Shown: positions 1 to 5,858 of the stretch, one piece after another | Layout of the letters: each line of letters opens with the position of its first letter | Position numbering within the stretch: position 1 is the stretch's first letter | Assembly (NCBI GenBank): GCA_020849725.1 | Contig: JADLAZ010000156.1 | Span: forward strand, 1 to 6,238 | From: Chloroflexota bacterium | Lineage (GTDB): Bacteria; Chloroflexota; Chloroflexia; Thermomicrobiales; JADLAZ01 | Direction of reading: 5' to 3' | Length of the DNA stretch: 6,238 nt | Notes under the pieces: generated by a model | Seen by the model: only the letters and a program-made list of their open reading frames with translations | The model's database searches: none | Told to the model about the DNA's origin: nothing | Program-made: the position numbers and the translations under genes

Positions 1-657
1 CGCATGCCCGGCGAAGCGCTGGCGATGCCGTGGAACCCGGCATCGGTGTGGCACGGCATCTGGGAGCACCAGCGCGCCATGCTCGACTTCCACACCCGGC
101 TCGGCGGCGACCACCCGTACCAGTCGCCACCATGGTCGTGGCCGCTGCTGAAGCGACCGGTGGCCTACTGGTTCAGCGACGAGGGCGGCGTCTACCGCCA
201 CATCCTGGCCATGGGCAACCCGGTCGCCTGGTGGCCGGCCATTCTCGCGCTGGCCGCGCTGGTCGTGGCCTGGCGGCGCGCCGGCTGGGCGGCGCTGCGG
301 CCGGAGCCGGTGGTCGTGGGCGCGGCGCTGGCGACCTACCTGCCGTGGCTTGTCCTGTCCGGTGACCGCAGCCAGACCTTCATCTGGTACCTGCTGCCCA
401 CGGTCCCGTTCATGTGCCTTGCCCTCGGATGCGTCGCCGCGCGCGCGTGGGGCAGGATGCGCTGGCGGATCGCCGGGGCAGCCTACGGGGCCGTCGTGCT
501 CGCCGGATTCGCCTTCTGGCTGCCGGTGACGACCGCCCTGCCGATGTCGCCCGACGCGTGGCACATGCGCATGCTGTTCACCGACTGCGGTGCGCAGGCA
601 CTGCCCGACGACACCACCAGTTCCGGTTCGCCGCCACCGGGCTGGTGCTGGATCTAG
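1..657 (+). CDS. Protein O-mannosyltransferase (PMT family), C-terminal part; 5' end outside window
   Basis: This is the last ~218 residues of an integral membrane glycosyltransferase; the frame is open to the left edge, so the start lies upstream. Counting from the Met at position 4, a soluble segment holds the motif HPYQSPPWSWPLLKRPVAYW (residues 37-56), which is typical of the PMT C-terminal four-helix region. About four hydrophobic helices follow, at roughly 74-91, 103-119, 125-146 and 155-174. The tail ends in PPPGWCWI. In this family the enzyme transfers mannose from a polyprenyl-phosphate donor to Ser/Thr of proteins leaving through Sec; the catalytic Asp-Glu loop would lie in the missing N-terminal half. 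The next gene, 140 nt downstream on the same strand, is a Thr/Pro-rich lipoprotein that could be a substrate (inference). The family call is fairly secure; a related GT39-type arabinosyl/mannosyl transferase is the alternative. Confidence 0.82.
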   Translation, partial: RMPGEALAMPWNPASVWHGIWEHQRAMLDFHTRLGGDHPYQSPPWSWPLLKRPVAYWFSDEGGVYRHILAMGNPVAWWPAILALAALVVAWRRAGWAALRPEPVVVGAALATYLPWLVLSGDRSQTFIWYLLPTVPFMCLALGCVAARAWGRMRWRIAGAAYGAVVLAGFAFWLPVTTALPMSPDAWHMRMLFTDCGAQALPDDTTSSGSPPPGWCWI

Positions 658-660
658 CGC

Positions 661-678
661 ATCGCCATGCGAGGCGAT
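661..678 (+). other. Small perfect hairpin after the mannosyltransferase stop
   Basis: ATCGCC and GGCGAT form a perfect 6-bp stem around a 6-nt loop, starting 3 nt after the TAG stop of the mannosyltransferase gene. No T-run follows, so it is not a classical intrinsic terminator; it may protect the mRNA end or weakly terminate. The rest of the 658-797 gap holds no promoter I could call with confidence, only weak -10-like matches such as GATAGT. Confidence 0.3.
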
Positions 679-786
679 AGTCTGGGGATCGACGCCCGAA
701 GTTGTGGGGGTGCAATCTTGCGCCTGCTCGATATGCTCCCCTCGATGGCACCGGCCACGAAGGATGCGACCGATGCGCAACCGATC

Positions 787-791
787 GGAGG
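787..791 (+). promoter_or_regulatory. Shine-Dalgarno sequence GGAGG that fixes a TTG start
   Basis: GGAGG lies 6 nt upstream of an in-frame TTG at 798. It is the clearest ribosome binding site in the window and selects this TTG over the GTG/ATG codons further upstream in the same frame. The protein made from the TTG begins directly with a lipoprotein signal peptide, which supports the choice. Confidence 0.8.
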
Positions 792-797
792 AAACCC

Positions 798-1778
798 TTG
801 AGAACTTCCGCCACTCGCGCCGGACTCCTCGGCACCAGCCTCCTGCTCGTACTCGCCGCCTGCGGCGGTGGCGGACCCACGCCGACGCCCACCGCGGAGC
901 CAACGCCCGCGGCGACCCCCACGCCGCTCGCATCGGCCGCTGCCACGCCGGTTGCGACGCCGAACACCGGCAGCGCCACGCTCGACGGCCCGGACGAAGT
1001 GTCGGCGGGATCCGACTTCGAGGTTGCCTGGACCGGGCCGGCCGGCTCTGGCGACTACGTCACGATCGTTCCGGCCGGCGCCACCGGGTGGACGTCCGCC
1101 GACGACTACTTCAACGCCGATACGGTGAGCCCCGGCGCGCTCAGCGCCCCATTGACCGCGGGCGCCTACGAGCTCTGGTACGTGTCCGGCGCCGACGACT
1201 CCGTCCTGGCGCGCAGTCCGATCACCGTTACGGCCTTTACGGGCGAACTGCAGGGCCCCGACGAGGTCGCCGGTGGCACCAAGTTCCAGGTCGCCTGGAA
1301 CGGTCCGAACGCCTCGGGCGACTACGTCACCATCGTGCCGGTCGGCGCCGCTGAGAGCGACTACCTCTCATATGTCGATGCGCCGGACGGATCGCCGGCC
1401 ACCCTGGTCGCCCCGGTGAAGGCGGGCGCATACGAGCTGTGGTACGTCAGCGGCAGCCCGATCGAGGTCATGCTGCGCCGTCCGATCACCGTCACCCCGG
1501 TGGTGGCGACCGTGAAGGGCCCCGATTCGGTCAAGGTGGCCGCCGACTTCAAGGTCGACTGGACCGGACCCGACGGCCCCGGCGATTACATCACCATCGT
1601 GCCGGTGGGATCCGATCCGGGCGCGTACCTGTCGTACTGGTACACCGCCGACGGGAAGCCCGCACAACTCACCGCGCCCGGCGAGCCGGGCGACTACGAG
1701 CTGTGGTATGTCATCCCTGGGCGCCGCGAGGGTCCAACCGCGGTGTTCGCACGGCAGCCGATCGAGGTGAAACCGTAG
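798..1778 (+). CDS. Secreted lipoprotein with Pro/Thr-rich linker and three tandem beta-rich domains
   Basis: The product is a 326-residue lipoprotein of unknown function. The TTG start is chosen by the GGAGG site 6 nt upstream and by the signal peptide it gives: Arg at residues 2 and 7, a hydrophobic core at 9-19, and the lipobox LAAC with the lipidated Cys at 22. A flexible Gly/Pro/Thr/Ala linker covers about 23-60. Three homologous domains follow at about 61-146, 150-234 and 238-326. Each has the pattern GPD.V....F.V.W.GP...GDY.TIVP.G, then a Tyr/Asp segment, then Y-ELWYV, and ends in R.PI.V. I recall similar modules at the ends of bacterial VWA-domain proteins, but no VWA domain is present here, so a surface-binding or structural role is only inference. 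The stop codon lies 4 nt from the CCA end of the convergent tRNA-Arg gene, leaving no room for a terminator. An upstream in-frame start (for example at 702) would bury the signal peptide and is unlikely. Confidence 0.85.
   Translation: MRTSATRAGLLGTSLLLVLAACGGGGPTPTPTAEPTPAATPTPLASAAATPVATPNTGSATLDGPDEVSAGSDFEVAWTGPAGSGDYVTIVPAGATGWTSADDYFNADTVSPGALSAPLTAGAYELWYVSGADDSVLARSPITVTAFTGELQGPDEVAGGTKFQVAWNGPNASGDYVTIVPVGAAESDYLSYVDAPDGSPATLVAPVKAGAYELWYVSGSPIEVMLRRPITVTPVVATVKGPDSVKVAADFKVDWTGPDGPGDYITIVPVGSDPGAYLSYWYTADGKPAQLTAPGEPGDYELWYVIPGRREGPTAVFARQPIEVKP
978..1775 (+). repeat. Three tandem copies of an ~85-residue domain inside the lipoprotein gene
   Basis: The copies lie at about 978-1235, 1245-1499 and 1509-1775. 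Shared landmarks are GPDEV/GPDSV, V-x-W-x-GP, GDYVTIVP or GDYITIVP, YELWYV and PITV or PIEV. The second and third copies also share the SDYLSY / GAYLSY segment, so they look closer to each other in that loop, whereas copies 1 and 2 share AGAYELWYVSG. The similarity is clear in protein and partly visible in DNA, for example in the codons for YELWYV. This indicates old internal duplication, not a recent tandem array. Confidence 0.85.
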
Positions 1779-1782
1779 GGAG

Positions 1783-1858
1783 TGGCGTGCCCGAGAGGAC
1801 TCGAACCTCCGACCTTCAGGTCCGCAACCTGACGCTCTATCCACTGAGCTACGGGCAC
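1783..1858 (-). tRNA. tRNA-Arg, anticodon GCG
   Basis: The complementary strand folds into a full cloverleaf of 73 nt plus encoded CCA (CCA at 1783-1785, discriminator G at 1786). The acceptor is GTGCCCG/CGGGCAC, the D arm is GCTC..GAGC, the anticodon stem is TCAGG/CCTGA with loop TTGCGGA, and the T arm is GGAGG-TTCGAGT-CCTCT. The anticodon GCG (complement of 1823-1825) reads CGC and CGU. An A follows GG in the D loop, and C35 is present; both are known arginine identity elements. It lies 26 nt downstream of tRNA-Ser(GCT) on the same strand, so the two are probably one transcript. Most bacteria use an A34 (inosine) tRNA-Arg(ACG) for these codons, so G34 is notable. Confidence 0.95.
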
Positions 1859-1859
1859 C

Positions 1860-1874
1860 CGTGATCCGATCACG
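1860..1874 (-). other. Short hairpin in the spacer between two tRNA genes
   Basis: CGTGAT-CCG-ATCACG is a perfect 6-bp inverted repeat with a 3-nt loop, in the 26-nt spacer between tRNA-Ser(GCT) and tRNA-Arg(GCG). No T-run follows on either strand. It could be a processing landmark in the dicistronic tRNA precursor; its function is inference. Confidence 0.35.
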
Positions 1875-1884
1875 CGCGGAACGG

Positions 1885-1976
1885 TGGCGGAGAGGGAGGG
1901 ATTCGAACCCTCGGAAGAGGAAACCCCCTTCAACGGTTTAGCAAACCGCCGCACTAGGCCACTATGCGACCTCTCC
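1885..1976 (-). tRNA. tRNA-Ser, anticodon GCT
   Basis: The complementary strand gives an 89-nt class II tRNA plus encoded CCA (1885-1887). The acceptor is GGAGAGG/CCTCTCC, the anticodon stem GCGGT/ACCGT carries loop TTGCTAA, and the T arm is GAGGG-TTCGAAT-CCCTC. The anticodon GCT is the complement of 1940-1942 and reads AGC/AGU. A long variable arm with a ~7-bp stem (GAAGGGG with CCTCTTC, one G-U pair) and discriminator G are the expected serine identity features. It is the first gene of a two-tRNA unit with tRNA-Arg(GCG) and has a plausible promoter just upstream. Confidence 0.97.
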
Positions 1977-1987
1977 GGTCGGCGCCG

Positions 1988-1996
1988 ATGATAGCA
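1988..1996 (-). promoter_or_regulatory. Candidate extended -10 promoter for the tRNA-Ser/tRNA-Arg unit
   Basis: On the minus strand TGCTATCAT fits an extended -10 element (TGn followed by TATCAT, 5 of 6 to TATAAT). It lies 11 nt before the mature 5' end of tRNA-Ser(GCT), so transcription would start a few nt before the tRNA. No good -35 hexamer lies 16-18 nt further upstream, which fits an extended -10 promoter but lowers confidence. The 81-bp gap 1977-2057 must also hold whatever drives the divergent aroE-like gene; I could not identify a plus-strand promoter there. Confidence 0.45.
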
Positions 1997-2057
1997 TGGA
2001 GGCCTTCCAGAACCGTCGGCGCGGCCCTGGTGTCGCCGCCGTCCAACCGCCTTACCC

Positions 2058-2954
2058 ATGAAGCGTCAGATGCCTGCCACGAGACTTCCGATCATCGGTC
2101 ATCCGCTCTCCGACAGCGTGCTCACCGGCACGCTGGATGCGGGGCTGGTCGCCGCCGGCAGCCCCATCCGCATCGAACGCTGGGAGCGCCGTCCGCACGA
2201 GCTGGCCGATGCCCTGCGCGAGGTGCGCGCGACCGACGACATCGCCGGCGCGCTCGTCGCCGCGCCGCACAAGGAGAAGACCGCGCCGCTGTCGGACTGG
2301 CTCAGCGACGACGCGCGACTCAGCGGCGCGGTCAGCATGCTGATCAAGGCCGACGGCCGCTTGCGGGGCTACAACGCCGACATGGACGGCGTGCGCGCCG
2401 GGCTCGCGGCCATCCTGCCCAAGGTCCGGGGCAAGTGGCCGCGCAACGCGGTGGTGCTCGGCGCCGGGGGCGGTGCACGGGCCGCGGTGGCGGTGCTCAT
2501 CGGCTCTGGGTTCCAGCACATCGCAGTCCTCAACCGCCACCTGCACCGCGCCGAGGCGCTGGTCGCGCACTTCGGGCGCGCCGCCCGTCACATGGAGCTT
2601 CGCGCCCGGCCATGGCACGATGCCATCCTGGAGGTCGAGCTGGCTCGGGCCGAGGTCCTGGTCAACGCCAGTGGTTCCAGCGACGAGCCCGGCCACACTC
2701 CGGTCCCGGCCGAACTGCTGCCCGCGGACCGATACGTCCTCGACCTCGTCATCGATCACGCCACCACGGCCCTGATGGCCGCCGCCCAGGAGCGGGGCGG
2801 GACGGTATCCAACGGCCAGGCCGCCTTTCTGGCGGCGGCCGCGGTCACCGTCGAGGCCGTGACAGGCTCTGCACCACCGGCCGAGGCGCTGCGCAACGCG
2901 CTGGCGGCCGCCCTGGGGGTGCCGGAGGCATCGGTCCCGGTGGTCGGCGACTGA
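2058..2954 (+). CDS. Shikimate dehydrogenase-like protein (AroE family) with degenerate substrate site
   Basis: The 298-residue protein has the two-domain AroE layout: an N-terminal substrate domain (about 1-125) and a Rossmann NAD(P) domain (about 130-260) with GAGGGAR at 135-141 and NR at 159-160. The normal enzyme reduces 3-dehydroshikimate to shikimate with NADPH. Two catalytic residues are kept: the Lys of the PHK motif (K72) and the Asp of the YNAD motif (D108). Several substrate contacts are changed: the usual HSxSP loop reads DSVLT (19-23), NVTxPxK reads LVAAPHK, GAVNT reads GAVSM (Asn to Ser at 93), and the C-terminal Gln is Ala260. It therefore looks like a divergent paralogue (QuiA/RifI/YdiB-like) or an enzyme with another substrate, so I give no gene symbol. 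Met5 (ATG at 2070) is an equally good start; neither has a Shine-Dalgarno sequence. It lies 24 nt upstream of tdk, probably in one operon. Confidence 0.75.
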   Translation: MKRQMPATRLPIIGHPLSDSVLTGTLDAGLVAAGSPIRIERWERRPHELADALREVRATDDIAGALVAAPHKEKTAPLSDWLSDDARLSGAVSMLIKADGRLRGYNADMDGVRAGLAAILPKVRGKWPRNAVVLGAGGGARAAVAVLIGSGFQHIAVLNRHLHRAEALVAHFGRAARHMELRARPWHDAILEVELARAEVLVNASGSSDEPGHTPVPAELLPADRYVLDLVIDHATTALMAAAQERGGTVSNGQAAFLAAAAVTVEAVTGSAPPAEALRNALAAALGVPEASVPVVGD

Positions 2955-2978
2955 CGTCGCGCGCGCAGCCCGACGCCG

Positions 2979-3560
2979 ATGTTCTACACGCACGGCTGGG
3001 TCCACGTCATCGCCGGCTGCATGTTCTGCGGCAAGACCGATGAGATGCTGCGGCTCCTGCGCCGCTTCTCGATCGCCGGTCGCCAGGTCGTCCTGATCAA
3101 GCCGCGCCTCGACACGCGCACCGACAACGTCACGGTCGTGTCGCGCTCGGGCGCCCAGCATCGGGCGATCTCGGTCGACTCGTCGGCAGAGGTCGAGCCG
3201 GCCGCGGCGAAAGCGGACATCGTGGCCATCGAGGAGGCCCAGTTCTTCGACGACGGCCTGCCCGAAGTCGTCGAGCGCCTGGCGGCCGCCGGCAAGCAGG
3301 TCGTGCTGACCGGCCTCGACCGCGACTTCCGCGGCGTCGCCTTCGGCCCCATGCCCCGATTGCTGGCCCTGGCCGACCAGGTCACCAAGCTGACCGCAAT
3401 CTGCATGGTGTGCGGCGAGCCCGCGACGAGGACCCAGCGCCTGATCGATGGCCGGCCGGCCGGCGCTGATTCGCCGCTCATCGTCATCGGCGGGATGGGT
3501 GACGAGACCTACGAGGCGCGCTGCCGTCTGCATCACGAGGTGCCCGGGCTGGGCGCGTAG
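2979..3560 (+). CDS. tdk: Thymidine kinase, type II (TK1-like)
   Basis: The enzyme phosphorylates thymidine to dTMP with ATP in pyrimidine salvage, in the cytoplasm. The 193 residues match the family's usual length. The P-loop is GCMFCGKT (13-20), the Walker B/catalytic segment is IEEAQFF (84-90) with the catalytic Glu as E86, and GLDRDFRG (112-119) follows. The zinc site is complete: C142 and C145 (CMVC) with C182 and H185 (CRLH), the same CxxC/CxxH arrangement as human TK1. The lasso region is VIGGMGDETYEARC. Oddities are Cys14 and Cys17 in the P-loop, where Pro and Ser are usual, and Glu85 where Asp is usual. The ATG at 2979 is the only in-frame start after the previous gene's stop and gives the normal HGW..VI N-terminus; no Shine-Dalgarno sequence precedes it. 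It is probably co-transcribed with the aroE-like gene 24 nt upstream. Confidence 0.95.
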   Translation: MFYTHGWVHVIAGCMFCGKTDEMLRLLRRFSIAGRQVVLIKPRLDTRTDNVTVVSRSGAQHRAISVDSSAEVEPAAAKADIVAIEEAQFFDDGLPEVVERLAAAGKQVVLTGLDRDFRGVAFGPMPRLLALADQVTKLTAICMVCGEPATRTQRLIDGRPAGADSPLIVIGGMGDETYEARCRLHHEVPGLGA

Positions 3561-3580
3561 CAACGGCGTGGATTGACGCA

Positions 3581-3620
3581 TGCCCGGGCTGTCGTGTGCC
3601 GGCGGGGCACGACCCGGGCA
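3581..3620. terminator. Strong imperfect hairpin between convergent tdk and tRNA-Ser(TGA); possible bidirectional terminator
   Basis: TGCCCGGG (3581-3588) pairs with CCCGGGCA (3613-3620). A 3-nt bulge follows on the left, then TCGTG (3592-3596) pairs with CACGA (3608-3612), and the apex is GC-rich. It starts 20 nt after the tdk stop and ends 35 nt before the CCA end of tRNA-Ser(TGA), where converging transcripts would meet. No T-run follows on either strand, so it is not a textbook intrinsic terminator. Its left arm repeats 11 bp (tgcccgggctg) also found at 3541-3551 inside the tdk 3' end. Apart from this hairpin, the 3561-3655 gap holds nothing I can identify. Confidence 0.4.
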
Positions 3621-3655
3621 CGAGTCGCAGCGAGCCAACGACGCTGGCGTCAGAT

Positions 3656-3745
3656 TGGCGGAGGGGGTGGGATTCGAACCCACGGTGGACTTGCGCCCAC
3701 GTCGGTTTTCAAGACCGATGCATTCGTCCGCTCTGCCACCCCTCC
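3656..3745 (-). tRNA. tRNA-Ser, anticodon TGA
   Basis: The complementary strand folds as an 87-nt class II tRNA plus encoded CCA (3656-3658). The acceptor is GGAGGGG/CCCCTCC, the anticodon stem TCGGT/ACCGA has loop CTTGAAA, and the T arm is GTGGG-TTCGAAT-CCCAC, with an 18-nt variable arm (GTGG..CCAC type stem) and discriminator G. The anticodon TGA is the complement of 3709-3711 and reads UCA, and by wobble other UCN codons. It lies 42 nt downstream of the copper ATPase stop on the same strand, in line with serS, so read-through from the serS-ATPase operon may contribute to its expression. Only a weak -10-like GAGAAT is visible upstream. Confidence 0.97.
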
Positions 3746-3787
3746 GCGACCGGCCGGCCGGCGAATTCTCGCACGAACCGGCGGCGC

Positions 3788-5845
3788 TCAGCCGCGGCCG
3801 AGGTCCGCGCGGCGCAACAGCTGGGCGTTGACGGCCACGACGATGGTCGAGAGGCTCATGGCCAGCGCTCCGACGCTCATCGGCAGCGTAATGCCCCACG
3901 GTGCCAGCGCGCCGGCGGCCACCGGGATGGCGATGACGTTGTAGGCCGTGGCCCACGCCAGGTTCTGAAGCATCTTGCGGTACGCCGCACGCGACAACCC
4001 GATGGCCGAGGCCACGTCACGCGGGTCGTCGCGGACCAGCACCACGTCGGCCGACTCGACGGCCACATCGGTGCCGGCACCGATGGCGATGCCGACATCG
4101 GCCTGGGCCAGGGCGGGCGCGTCGTTCACGCCGTCGCCGACCATGGCCACCGCGGTGCCGCCGGCCTGGAAGGCCCTGACCGATGCGGCCTTGTCGGCCG
4201 GCAGGACCTGTGCGGCGACCTCATCGATGCCGATGCGTCCCGCCACCGAGTCGGCCACGGGCCGGGCGTCACCGGTGATCATCGCCACCCGGATGCTCAT
4301 GGCATGCAGGCGCGCCACCGCCTCGGCGGATTCCGGCCGCACCTCGTCCTCGACCGACACGACGCCAACCACCGCTCCTCCATCGACGACGGACAGGACC
4401 GTCCGGCCGGTTGACGCCCACTCGGTGGCAGTCGCCTGCAGCCCCTCCGGCAGCCGCAGTCCAAGGTCGTCCATAAGGCGCGGGCCGCCGACGTGGATCT
4501 GGCGACCATCGACGGTAGCCTCCACGCCGCGCCCGGCAGTGTTGACGAAGGCCGATGCGGCTGGCTGGGGCAGGCCGCGCTCGACGGCGGCGTTCACGAT
4601 GGCCTGCGCCAGTGGATGCTCGGAGTCCGATTCGGCGGCGGCGGCCAGCGCCAGGACGTCGTCGTCCTCGTGGCCAGATGCTGCGGCCACGCCCGCCAGG
4701 ACCGGCTGACCGCGCGTCAGCGTGCCGGTCTTGTCGAAGATGACGACCGCCAGGTCCCGCGCACGCTCCAGCGCCGATCGGTCGCGGACGAGCAGGCCGT
4801 GGCGCGCGCCGAGGGTCGTGCTGATGGCGATGACCAGCGGGATGGCCAGGCCCAGCGCGTGCGGGCAGGCGATGACCAGCACGGTGGCGGTCCGGATCAG
4901 GGCCTCCTCGACGTGGCCGAGCAGGCTCCAGGTCACAAGCGTGATCGTCCCGGCCGCCAGCGCAACGTAGAACAGCAGGGCGGCGGCCCGGTCAGCCAGC
5001 AACTGCGCGCTCGACTGCGAGGCCTGGGCCTCGGCCACGAGGCGCATGATGCCCGACAGCGCGGTCTGCTCCCCAACGGCCGTCACCCGCACGCGCAGGC
5101 TTCCGCCCGAGGCGACGGTCCCGGCCACCACCCGGTCGCCGGGCGCCTTGGGCACCGGGCGCGACTCGCCGGTGATCATGGACTCGTCGAGGTCGGCCGC
5201 ACCCTCGACCACTTCTCCATCGGCCGGTACCCGACCGCCGGGACGGATCAGCACAACGTCACCGAGGCGCAGGCTGGCCAGCGGGACCGTTTCGGGCTCG
5301 CCATCGGTCAGGCGTTCGGCGGTGTCGGGCAGAAGTTCGGCCAGCGCACCGAGCGCGCCCTGGGCCTGGGCGATCGAGCGCATCTCGATCCAGTGACCCA
5401 GGCTCATGACGGTGATGAGCGTGGCCAGCTCCCACCACACGTCCACCTCGAAGGCGCCGAGCGTGGCGGCCCACGACGCGACGAACGCGACCACGATCGC
5501 CAGGCTGATGAGCGTCATCATGCCCGGCTGCCGATCGGCGAGCTCGGTGCGGGCGCCCTGCACGAACACGCGGCCGCCGTACGCGAAGATGACCGTGCCG
5601 ATGACCGGCGGGATCCAGTCCGAGCCGGGAAAGGCGGGCGCGGTGTAGCCGAGCCAGTGCTGGATCTCTGCGCTCCAGGCGATGACCGGGATGGTCAGGA
5701 CCAGCAGGACCCAGAACTGGCGCCGGAAGGCATCGGGGTCGTGGCCGGCGTGCTTCCCGCCGTGGCCACCGTGAGCCCCGGGGCCGCCGTGAACTGGCGG
5801 TGCGCCAGGGCCTTCGTGGACGTCCTGGTGTGCCGAATGGTCCAT
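3788..5845 (-). CDS. copB: CopB-type heavy-metal (copper) translocating P1B-ATPase with His-rich N-terminus
   Basis: This 685-residue membrane pump exports copper (or a related metal) using ATP. The first 35 residues hold 8 His (3, 6, 10, 19, 25, 28, 32, 35) and no CxxC domain. Four hydrophobic segments lie at about 44-60, 77-98, 108-130 and 137-154. Then come the A domain with TGES (225-228), two helices at about 289-310 and 317-345 with the metal motif CPH (327-329), the phosphorylation site DKTGTLT (Asp371), the HP motif (410-411) and GDGVND (570-575). The last two helices carry YN (635-636) and MS-GAL-MS..ST (656-667). CPH with a His-rich N-terminus marks subgroup P1B-3, described for Cu(II)/Cu(I) pumps such as Archaeoglobus CopB. 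The ATG at 5845 is chosen because it gives the His-rich start 13 nt after the serS stop; upstream codons in this frame overlap serS. No copper regulator or chaperone gene is visible nearby. Confidence 0.92.
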   Translation of the reverse strand: MDHSAHQDVHEGPGAPPVHGGPGAHGGHGGKHAGHDPDAFRRQFWVLLVLTIPVIAWSAEIQHWLGYTAPAFPGSDWIPPVIGTVIFAYGGRVFVQGARTELADRQPGMMTLISLAIVVAFVASWAATLGAFEVDVWWELATLITVMSLGHWIEMRSIAQAQGALGALAELLPDTAERLTDGEPETVPLASLRLGDVVLIRPGGRVPADGEVVEGAADLDESMITGESRPVPKAPGDRVVAGTVASGGSLRVRVTAVGEQTALSGIMRLVAEAQASQSSAQLLADRAAALLFYVALAAGTITLVTWSLLGHVEEALIRTATVLVIACPHALGLAIPLVIAISTTLGARHGLLVRDRSALERARDLAVVIFDKTGTLTRGQPVLAGVAAASGHEDDDVLALAAAAESDSEHPLAQAIVNAAVERGLPQPAASAFVNTAGRGVEATVDGRQIHVGGPRLMDDLGLRLPEGLQATATEWASTGRTVLSVVDGGAVVGVVSVEDEVRPESAEAVARLHAMSIRVAMITGDARPVADSVAGRIGIDEVAAQVLPADKAASVRAFQAGGTAVAMVGDGVNDAPALAQADVGIAIGAGTDVAVESADVVLVRDDPRDVASAIGLSRAAYRKMLQNLAWATAYNVIAIPVAAGALAPWGITLPMSVGALAMSLSTIVVAVNAQLLRRADLGRG

Positions 5846-5858
5846 CGGCCGAACCCGA

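Noticed and set aside
702..797. Longer start for the lipoprotein gene
   Set aside because: It would put 32 polar residues before the signal peptide. The TTG at 798 has a proper Shine-Dalgarno sequence and a normal lipoprotein signal.
1964..3043. 359-codon plus-strand open frame overlapping tRNA-Ser(GCT), the aroE-like gene and tdk
   Set aside because: Arg-rich frame-shifted shadow of the aroE-like gene that begins inside a tRNA gene.
3746..3763. Palindromic ccggccggccgg run upstream of tRNA-Ser(TGA)
   Set aside because: A simple GC-rich palindrome is expected by chance at this base composition, and no T-run or known operator pattern accompanies it.
3573..3944. Open frames over tRNA-Ser(TGA) whose translations contain 'GGGGGIRTHGG' or 'GVGFEPT' strings
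   Set aside because: These strings are the well-known spurious translations of the antisense T-arm of tRNA-Ser genes, often misannotated as small proteins.
2052..3956. 634-codon open frame on the minus strand, antisense to the aroE-like gene, tdk and tRNA-Ser(TGA)
   Set aside because: The translation is rich in Arg, Gly, Asp and His with no recognisable domain, and it runs across a tRNA gene. It is a high-GC shadow of the plus-strand genes, which have clear family motifs.
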